Source: Haliotis asinina
Taxonomy: Eukaryota > Mollusca > Gastropoda > Lepetellida > Haliotidae
Reading direction: 5' to 3'
Assembly (NCBI RefSeq): GCF_037392515.1
Contig: NC_090288.1
Location: 59,257,673-59,321,672, forward strand
DNA: 64,000 bases
Below the pieces are notes generated by a model. That model did no database searches. It had not been told where the DNA came from and saw only the letters and a list, made by a program, of their open reading frames with translations. Position numbers and translations under genes: made by a program. Positions 25,819-35,800 of the stretch are shown one piece after another; within the stretch, counting starts at the first letter, position 1; every line of letters starts with the position of its first letter.

Positions 25819-27238
25819 CTAGGAAAAGATACTGAATGTGCCTTCTCTGATCATCGCTCCTGAATTCTGTCGAGGAGGTTTGTCACTGTGAAACGATCCC
25901 CCGTCAAACGGATTGGTTTTGTCAATGTTGCGGAGTTCACCTGCAACGACGGCATTACAAGAGACAGTTACAAAACCACTGTGATATACATATGAACAGA
26001 ACTTGTCAACTTGACACTAACAGCTTGGTATTGGTAATCACGGACGTGTTAGGACTGAATCCTTTCACACGCTTTGTAGCTCTGATGCCACTGGTTTTTT
26101 GAGCGTTGGAAGTAACATTACTCATACCAAAAGTCTATATTTAGAACTACAAGTTCAGAACATATGCATATCGTCTTCCTTTGTGTTTATCTTCCTGTTA
26201 TTTCTACATCTCCAACAAAATTCGACATCCCAAATATGAACAGGTTGTATATGCTACTGGTACTGTTATGTAAAAAGGGTTATTCCTTCATTCTTTCATG
26301 GTTTTCAAAACAGCTACATATTTTAGGATAAGATCAACACATATTCCAATTTTTCTTCTTTGAGAGTAATGACCTCGGTACAGTTCACTGGTACAGTTCT
26401 TGAACACGTCTAGGATAAACATCGTACCTTGTGCAGGGGAAACTGTGAGGGGTTGCTTGTCTCTCCACCAACGAGAACATTGAAGTCTGCCTTTGTAACA
26501 TGCCACGACAATGACAGCGACGACAACGACCCCAACAGCTGCAGCCAGCACACTCAGAACAACTACAGCTACACTGGTAAACAGAGAAAAAGGAACATTA
26601 TTTTCTCTAACACAATTAGGTCGACTTTCTCTATCTCGACACTCCAATATTATTAGTTTAAACCTGACACGCGGCCTCTACTTCGTGTCACCTGTTCATA
26701 TTTAAACCCTTACGAATATTGAACTTGTTAAGTTCACAAACAGTTTCACATTAATTCAACATTAAGTGATTTGCGTTTATTCCGACTTGCGCACTAAAAT
26801 ACAGACATCACACTCTAATAATGAATTAAACGCATTCGGCGATTGACGGGCACTGAACACGTTCAACAATTGGTAACACAGACAGTTGGAGTGTCCTTCT
26901 CCTCCTCCACTGTGTGTGTTTCTATGACGACACAGTCAACTGTGGGACACAGCCTCTGTGCAATTAATACAACGTAGTCAACTTGAGGGTTTCTATGACG
27001 ACACAGTCAACTGGAGATCACAACCTTTGTGCTGCTGGTACAACGTAGTCAAGTTAAGAAAGCCGTCCAAGGGTTAACATGACAACACAGTCAGCTGGTC
27101 ACACACACATGCATGACAGCATTACGTACCTGCTCTGTCCGTCTGTGTAGGTGCAGCATGTATTGTCACAGCAGTCGGACTCGCAGTAGACCACACTGAC
27201 GCTGTCGGCGTTGTTGAAGGTGCATGGCTCACTAGCCT
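25819..27238 (-). CDS. Small cysteine-rich one-pass membrane protein (Shisa/WBP1-like), 3' exons
   Basis: Exons 27238-27130, 26573-26428 and 25940-25819 (stop TAG) join in phase 1-2-1. The first carries EPCTFNNADSVSVVYCESDC + CDNTCCTYTDGQ, the compact C-x3-CC-x3-CC cluster of the Shisa/WBP1/VOPP1 superfamily placed just before a membrane span. The second gives the span VAVVVLSVLAAAVGVVVVAV and a basic stop-transfer ACYKGRLQCSRWW. The third is a cytoplasmic tail with KTNPFDGG and a C-terminal EGTFSIFS. Family members are adaptors or trafficking proteins; the function here is unknown. I could not find a signal-peptide exon between 27239 and 29558, so it may lie further upstream or the cassette may belong to the neighbouring receptor. 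Confidence 0.72.
26915..27095. repeat. 71-bp tandem duplication plus partial third copy
   Basis: TTTCTATGACGACACAGTCA + ACT recurs at 26920 and 26991, with a weaker AACATGACAACACAGTCAGC copy near 27075. It is in the intron between the Cys-rich and TM exons. Confidence 0.7.
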
Positions 27239-28544
27239 CTGTTGGCAGTGAGGACGCAAGACACAGTGGTCAGTAAAAAAACCCGCAACTCTGACTTTTT
27301 GTCAAGTTTTTAATTAGAAGACGAGAAATGAAATTATCTCATGCAAGTATCCTTTCATGTTTATGTATTTCATTCATCGAAAATTCCGTTTCTTGTTATG
27401 TTCAGCAAAGATAAATTACACGGTCTGGGATGATATTATGAGTTTCGCGGCTCTTCTACAGTTATTCGTTTTTATCACAGCTTGTTAACTGATATTTGTA
27501 AAGCAAAATTCAACGTATCCTGTTATGTATTGTTTAGGAATGATATTGGGTACCGACAAATACCGTAACTCAGTCTGGGCAAATCGAACCCGCCATTGTA
27601 GGTTTGTGGTGTCCCTACAGATGATATTCGAGGGAATTCTTACCCATCAAATACATCACACAACACCCATGACGAGTCACGTAATACCCTCCGACCCCGG
27701 TACTGGCTACCCTCAGCACCTACATCTACAACTAGTACATACCTACACTTGGGAGTAAAGTCCAAATGTGGGAGGTGAGTACATAAAACAGTAGCTGCAG
27801 CATCTCGAAGGTTCATGCGTATGTTTACAGATTTTCGTTTTCACATCAGGTCACAGTTATGTTCCACAGAGCAAGTCTCCATAGTAAATACCATTCGTGC
27901 TAGAACACTGATAAGTCATTGAATCTGTGGACCTGTTTACAAGCTTGCTATACCTAATCGCCTATATATAGACTTTATGTTTGTCCTGACACGGAATATA
28001 TACCCAGCATGAATAGAAACAAGTTCTTCTACACGCTCTCTCAGTGCGTGATAAACTTCCAACGACAAAGACACATTTACTACCTACATAGTACATTGGA
28101 ACAAATGTACAAGAGACTTGAGTTTCTCCATGAATATATTATTTATGGAACCGCATCGCAGTGTCCATCACTTTGAGATGTTGTTATAGGAATGAGTCCC
28201 ACTGAGGTAATGTTGTCACATGCCACACTAATGAATTATTTTCATAATCTTTGGGTGGGGGGTGGTGGTGTCTGGATAAAACCGAAACTTCAGCAGGATG
28301 AAATCATATAAGGACGCTAAAATACTTCCACCGCTTGCTGCAGTTAAACGTATCTGTCGGATCGGTATTCCAGAATTTGGTCAATATATATCGCAACTTG
28401 TTTAACAACATCTTGTTCATCTATGTAGATTGTCACACCTGTATCAAGGTAGTCTGGACTGCGTACTTTGTGTACCCCTCTGATAAGTGTAAATTGGCGG
28501 TTTACCAGTTGTCCTACTTCCATTTTGTGGACGTCACGTTTGCT

Positions 28545-28735
28545 AGGCGGCTGACTTTGTGTGCTGGTGATTAGGTGCCTGACTCTGAGGGTGCGCGTTC
28601 GAATCCCGAATGGGACTCAACCAAAGGAGTACTAGAATTTGTACTTTACTAAGAAAGCGATAGCCCAGATATGACGTATGTTGCATTTGACCACTTTCTA
28701 AATGGTATTGTGTATTCAGAGTGACTGTCAGATCA
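28545..28735 (+). repeat. Class II-tRNA-like SINE
   Basis: GGCGGCTGACTTTGTGTGCT, CCTGACTCTGAGGGTGCGCG, TTCGAATCCCGAATGGGACT (B box), then GTTGCATTTGACCACTTTCT, giving the most complete copy of this family. Confidence 0.7.
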
Positions 28736-28967
28736 AATTAAAAAACAAATAGAAACATTTTCGAACATTTTTCGTGACCTTTCACCTCATGAGGTAAACA
28801 ATTGCAGACGCTTTGTTTCACTCTGTTTGAATCTTGTGGATGGTTTGGACCTAGTTATGATAACTATCCAAATTCGTAGGCAACTAACTCATGGGTTTGA
28901 TACCAATGCGACTGACAGGTGGTCAACATACATCATAAATTAACATGATTGCACCGATAATTTGCAT

Positions 28968-29139
28968 GGGGCATGATTTAGCTGAGTGGTTAAAGCGTTG
29001 GTTCGTCAAGCCGAAAACCCGGATTCGACTCCCCACCTGAGTACAGTGTGTGAAGCCCACTTCTGGTGCCCCTCTCAGTGATATTGTTGGAATATGCTGG
29101 GTTGCTAAAAGCAGCGTAAAACCATATTCACTCACTCAT
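28968..29139 (+). repeat. tRNA-derived SINE (class I)
   Basis: GCTGAGTGGTTAAAGCGTTG A box, CCCGGATTCGACTCCCC B box, CCCACTTCTGGTGCCCC body, and tail AAGCAGCGTAAAACCATATT + CACTCACTCA. Confidence 0.85.
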
Positions 29140-29395
29140 GATTTGCATGTGCTTATGACACAGGGGGCATCATTTAACACACAGAAAAAAAACATACTGC
29201 TAAGCTGTCACGTCATGTTGACTTCTTTATTTAAAACACAGAGAATATTAGAATAATCTATAATCAAGATTCTACTTAATAAAGGCATATTTAATTAAGA
29301 AACACAATCAGAAACAACCAGTAAATGAACATATAGAGAGGACATCACCCAAACACAACGATCTGAGAAAATTCTGAATAGTTACTTTATTAGCA

Positions 29396-29401
29396 ACGTC
29401 G
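29396..29401 (-). promoter_or_regulatory. Candidate polyadenylation signal of the FTP-EGF receptor
   Basis: AATAAA on the minus strand, 158 bases past the TAG at 29559-29561. Confidence 0.5.
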
Positions 29402-29558
29402 TGCTTGCCGACAAAAACACACTGGTGAGAGTTTGAATGTAGGCACAATCCACAGATTTTGCTCATAGATTTAGTTTTAAAGAATATTTACATCTTGGTG
29501 ATATAACTCAACATATATACAAACCATCAGCGAAGTTGTACAACAGATTCATAACACC

Positions 29559-29829
29559 CTATGCGTTCTCATATACTTTCGTTTCGAGAACGTCGTAGTT
29601 TTGGTTGTCTAACTTGGTTCCATCTAGTCCTGCATAGTCATTTCCACAGACCTTGTCGGTGTCTGGCTGGGCCGAGCCGGCGTTGATGTTTGATGCAGCA
29701 GTGATGACGTTGTAATAGACATCCGTGTCCAAGCTGTCATATTTCTTCATTTCATGTTGGTCTCTCGGCTGAAGATCGGAGGCACCCTTGACCTGTTTTT
29801 CGTAGATAAACTTCTTCAACATTGGCAAC
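29559..29829 (-). CDS. Cytoplasmic tail exon with paired tyrosine motifs
   Basis: Phase-2 entry (AG|G, Arg) continues LPMLKKFIYEKQVKG. Tyrosine motifs in order: KKYDSL, DVYYNVI (fits the ITIM-style V-x-Y-x-x-V/I), NDYAGL, QNYDVL and KVYENA, then TAG. YAGL and YDVL are nine residues apart; YDSL and YNVI are five apart. Confidence 0.82.
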
Positions 29830-32800
29830 CTGTGAACAATAAACTTACACGTGAGTTCTCGCAGGAACATGGTCAAGGTGCTGACATTGGGTGTCGCCAT
29901 GGCCTGCACACGATTTTCTTTGTTTTCTGGTGAGTACAAAACCAAATCGCTTGTGCGGCGCTAGAACACACAATATCATCTCATTTTACCGGGTATCCAT
30001 TCATTGCTGGATTGTCAGAGGCCTGCTGAAACAAAGCCAGGCGCCAGCAACCAGACGTGGCCACCACTCTACTCACCAACAGGGTTCGACGAATATGCTC
30101 AGGATCATGTGACAACTAATTCATATGTCTAAAGTAAGTACAAATCTCACCCAATATTTGGTTTACAGTCCACCGTCCCTGTCTCAGTAGACACACGTAC
30201 ATTGCCCCAGTTACAGCTAGTGTTACTAACACGGACATCCTAATGTTACATGACTCGCACAAGTACTCACCTCCCTTGTCTCAGTAGACACACGTACATT
30301 GCCCCAGTTGCAGCTAGTGTTACTAACACTCCGGCCACAGCACCCATGAGAGCATATATTCCCGGAGACAGCGCGTGGTCTGCCTGCGTGTCATCCTCAG
30401 GTGATTCATTCTCTGGAAAAATTATGTAACAATGTAAGATGTCACATATTGTTGATTTTGTTGTTCTTTCCTGTGTAATTTCCAGTGACCACGTCCTCCG
30501 CAATTGCTTCTACTGCAATCAGTTTAGCTTATTAACACTTCAAACTTGGAAAAGAATCAGTGCACGTGGTATTCTTCTGCTTTAGTGATATGGTATTGGC
30601 GGACCCGGGTGTTGGGGTAGAGTGCTTGTGGTTCAGAGTTGGACCGCCATTCCCGCGCCCCTCCCCTCCCTTATGAAACCACATTGTAGTTAATGTTTGG
30701 CATTGGCTGAGCCAAGGGGGGTTCAGGGGTTCTAATCCCTCCTCCTTGAGAATTCCTCGTTATACCTATGCACGGTGTGGAGGTTTACACCCCTTGGGTG
30801 CCCTAAGATCACAGGTAATAATTCGGCGTAATAATAATTTTCGCTTTGTCTGCAACGCTGATGGCCTTGACTTGTCAGACCTGCATCAATTCTGTTACCC
30901 AATTATGGCCATACAAATCAACCCCCCTCACGAACTTCCTAATCATGATGAAAATTACTTGTAGTGCAGTCTGTTCCTGTCCACCCTTCCCGACATCCAC
31001 CAGGCACAAGTGGATAAGGATGGTGTGCAATGTCTTGAGGTGCAGCCTCCGACACAGCCATGGCCGTAAGTTCGGGAGTCGCACACTGAATCACACATCT
31101 TGTTAGTGAACACATATAGTGGTTGCTTTGAGCTATTGATAGGGACTGACCATACCCGCAGCTAATCGTCAGTGCAAACAAACTCTGCTACCTTACCTCA
31201 CACATAAATGTTGTTTTCTAATTGGCTATACGTTGCTCTATTATGTTCAATGAACATTTTGATGTTCCCCGCTGCCAATGGCAACTAATTCGGTACTTCG
31301 TGATAGTACTTCTTCATCTCGAATATCATTGAATCATGCATGATGCACGGAAAAGGTCGATGTTTGCGGATACAATTCAATGGAAAGGAGATAACTCTGT
31401 TTTCCTTCTGTCGTCTGCAAAATCTACTGATGGCTACGAAAAGATTTGCCTCGTATTCCAATATATAGATTTTGAGAAAACGTTCCTATGTATTCCCTGT
31501 GAATATTAAGAAGGGGAATTACATCGCGGCGACTTTAGTAAGGCAATATCCGTGGACAAAAATACCAGCAAGAGGCAAGATTCGAATCGTTTGATTCACA
31601 CAGGTTGGCTGAAGTGTAAGATCCGATACCCATGCTTCAAACAGTTCAAAATTGACACTGATGTATTCGGTGAGATACATACGTTGTTCACTGGCGCCGC
31701 TGGGTCCGTAGTGCATTTGAAAACTGCATCTTATTTGCAGCTAATTTTACCTTCATGGTTCCATGACAGACACGACTGCTTATCGAACTGCACGTTTACT
31801 CTAACAAGCAAACTAGAGAGTGAACGTATGAACAACCCCTTCCCCGCAAAACACCAGCCAGGTATATTTTAAGTCGGTTGACTCGAGGCTGACCCCAGGA
31901 CCAGGAGGTCATTGATGATCTGGCTCCATTCACTTCCCGTATACAGACATGTGTACATTACCCTTGGAACAGTCTGGCCCAGTCCAGCCATCCTTGCAGC
32001 CACCCTGGCAAGTTCCACTCACTCGTTCACAACTTGATGAGGATGTCTTACAATGCCTGTCGCTGCAATCTCTGGCACAATTGGGTCCATACTTCCCAGA
32101 TGTGCACACTGCAAAAAATACAAGGAAACGCAAAATCTCCATTTTATCAAATCCAGTTATTCCGATGTATACTCAATCATACTCACGCCAACTTGTAACA
32201 GCAAGAAACACCATTAATATGAATATACACTGAACCGCAAAAGAAACGCCACACAGATAGTGGTTTCTGAAAGTACACACTTTATTTCACTCCAGTTAAC
32301 AATCCAAACGAAGGATTGAGTTTAAACATCTGATAAAACACCTGATAAAACACACTTTTGTATTTGTTTCGAAAGGTGACGTTTCGTGTGCGGGACTGTA
32401 CTCAGTGAGTGACTTTATTTGTACGCCGCACTCAGCTATATGGCGGTAGTCTGTAAAGAATCGAGTGTGGACCAGACAATTCAGTGATCAACAGAATGGG
32501 TTACTGAAGACCAATTCTAGCTCGGACTTTCATCGGTAGTCAAGATATTAACATTTGTTGTCAATGAAATACTTTTTCATGCCATTTATTAACTATTTCG
32601 CCCATTTCTGGTTCTGCCAAGCACATGGCGGTCGAAGAGGTTTACATTCACTGAAGATTTTGACACGTTTGATGAGACAAGGCTATGGCTATAGCTTGTG
32701 TCGTTTGTTGATATAAAATACTGGGCAAAATAAGTTAGGGATACTTATATTTATTTATATGATTGATACTTTATCTGCAAGTCAATGAGTAAATAAATCA

Positions 32801-35800
32801 TTGTTCATAATTCCAAAATTTACATATATCCTTAACTGTTTTTGTCCAGTATATATACTTCTTTAGGTACATAGTAGAAGTATCTGAAGGTATAGGTATC
32901 TCTGTATATATCTCATACTTGAATGATACATACGGACAACACTTACCTAAGATTTTCACTTCGGCAAAATCTAAAACGGCACCCCATTCATCGTTTCCAG
33001 TTTGAGTGTAGACCGTCAAGTAGCGCCATGTATCTGGGCAGGTCACGCCCAGTGCACTTGGGATGTCCTTACCGTCAGGACGCCCTTTGACCGCATGGCA
33101 CAGCATCCCCTGTGTGGGTTCTGTTGAAGGTTCCGATCCAGTGAACAGTTCCAGCCCATTTCGTCTTGCTGTGTCTGCAGAGTTTGGGATAGTGAAAATG
33201 TCACATGGAATCAGCAGCACTTATCAAGTTATACCACGATGACAAATTGAATACTGCAAACTGAGTTCAAATCAAAGGCACACTTACAGTCTGTCCTGAA
33301 GTTAATAACAACCAATGCGGACTCTACTTGAGTCTGGAGATCCACCTGCCACCAAGCCGATGTCTCATTTAGCTGGGTGTGCATCATGGTGCCTGCCCTA
33401 TATACTCCTGTAGTGTCACCATCAACACCAAGTCGTCCCGTCGAGGTTCTAATGAAGAGTGAGCTCATCTTGGTGGGTTTGTTGAGAGCCATGTTCAGCC
33501 AGAAATCTGAGGAGACAAGTCTTAGATCACTGTTTCCTCAAGAACAATCAACATACATTAATGTTGCATCATGAACAATCAACATACACCTCTTTTGTTG
33601 CATCATGAACAATCAACATGCACCACTTACATTAATGTTGCATCATGAACAATCAACATACACCTCTTACATTAATGTTGCATCATGAACAATCAACATG
33701 CACCTCTTACATTAATGTTGCATCATGAACAATCAACATGCACCTCTTACATTAATGTTGCATCAAGAACAATCAACATACACCTCTTACATTAATGTTG
33801 CATCATGAACAATCAACATGCACCTCTTACATTAATGTTGCATCATGAACAATCAACATACACCTCTTACATTAATGTTGCATCAAGAACAATCAACATA
33901 CCTATGTACAGCATTAAGAACAATTAACATAAGCCTCTTTCATAACTGTTTCAAGAACAATCAACATACCATTACCTAAATACACCTCTTAAATCCCTGT
34001 TTCATCAGGAACAATCAGCATATCTAAGTACACCTAATGTTTCACTGTTTCATTAAGAACAATCTACATGTACCTCTTACATGGCCATTTCATGAAGAAC
34101 TATCAATATATTTATATGCACCTGTTACACCACTGTGTCATCAAGAACAGCCTATACACATATGACACCAGTATCACAGCTGGATCATCCGTCACTGTAC
34201 TGTGTCTTGTGTTACTGAGAGTACAGACAGGAGCCAGTATTGAGTTTCCTTGTGGACACCTGTCCAGTTGCCATCCAGTTTAACAGCTGTTACTGCAGGT
34301 ACCATGTGTTACAGAGAGTACAGACAAGAGCCAGTATTGACTTACCTTGTGTACAGTGGTCCAGTTCCCATCTTGCTTGACATCAGTTACTGCAGATGCC
34401 ATGTGTTACTGGGAGTACAGACAGGAGCTAGTATTGACTTACCTTGAGTACAGTTGTCCAGTTGCCATCCTGGTTGACATCCGTTACTGCAGGCGCCGTT
34501 TGGTGGACAGATGGAAACCCCTTTGCAATACCGGTCAGCACATCGCAGAGAACAATTCTGCCCGAACATGTCACTTGTACATTCTGAAACCAGTCCAGAA
34601 AATTGACATGCGTCACTGGGGAAAACGGATTTTGTACATATGACAAATACCTGGAGACTTGTTGTTGCCAGCTGTAAACATGGTATGATAATGTATATTA
34701 TTTTGCATACAAACTAACAAGCATGTCTTTGCTCTATCACACTAATCAGAGTTATGTACATAATTACCTTGATTAAACCCTGTCAACCTGTCCTGCTGGT
34801 ACTCTTGAGATTTGTCAGGTGGACCTGATCTGCTCTGTCTCAACTGTTACGAAGTGAAGCCCCGTCTAACACAAACCGAACATAATACACACCAACCAGA
34901 GTCTACTAATTCTTGGAACACAGTGAATGGGCTTATGTATTCCATATATATATAGAGAGAGATTATTACACGAGGAAGTCTGCAATAATTTCTTTATTAT
35001 CCATTTTGTTCATGTACGTTTGTGCAGTAAAACACGATAAGCAAGTGTGACGGCCCTGTTCACTGACGTCAGCTTAATCGTTATATTTTTCACCACATCT
35101 GTAAATAAATGGTTGTATGTAAGCACTGGCCAGACAAAAATAGTGATTGATAACGTGAGCATCACCTCACAAAGAAAGGGTAAGGCGACTCGATCTGAAC
35201 AAAGTCATCGACCCTGACCAACCAAGTCGCTAAGAAAAACCAACGTTTTCTGTACATAACGTATTTACACTGTACCTTGTAAACAGTCCTGGCCCATCCA
35301 GCCCTCCTGGCACCCCCCAGCACACTGGCCTGTGAGAGGGTGACACTGGACCGAAGACGTCACACAGTGTCGAGATTTGCACGAGTTGTTGCAGTCGATG
35401 CCATATGTTCCGTTATTGCATTCATGATCCACTGGACAAACAAACAAACAGAAACAAGCTCGGATATTATACATGGCAACAGTTCAAGTTGGGCTGAAAT
35501 TGGCTAAGTGAGTCAAAAATGATGATAAAGAAAATGCTTATCTATGATAACACTTTCGCAGTAAAGTATAGATTCTTGTAAATGTTCGGGTAGAGTTCCA
35601 TTTGGGAAAGGTACCGAACCCCCAGCGTACAAAGTCAGCCAACCAGCGCAGATTTCATAAAAAAAGACAACCGGTAGTGTAAATGACGTTATCTGTGTTC
35701 TCCTTGGCCATCATTCGAGGACAGCGAGGAGCGGTGGGGTAGCCTAGTGGATAAAGCGTTCGTTCGTCACGTGAAGACCCGGGTTCCATTCCCAACATGG

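Noticed and set aside
27525-27758. 77-codon plus-strand frame as a gene
   Set aside because: No splice context, domain or codon pattern; lies in a repeat-containing intergenic stretch.
33541-33905. CRISPR-like regular spacing
   Set aside because: Repeats are contiguous 40-bp minisatellite units without unique spacers, in an animal intron.
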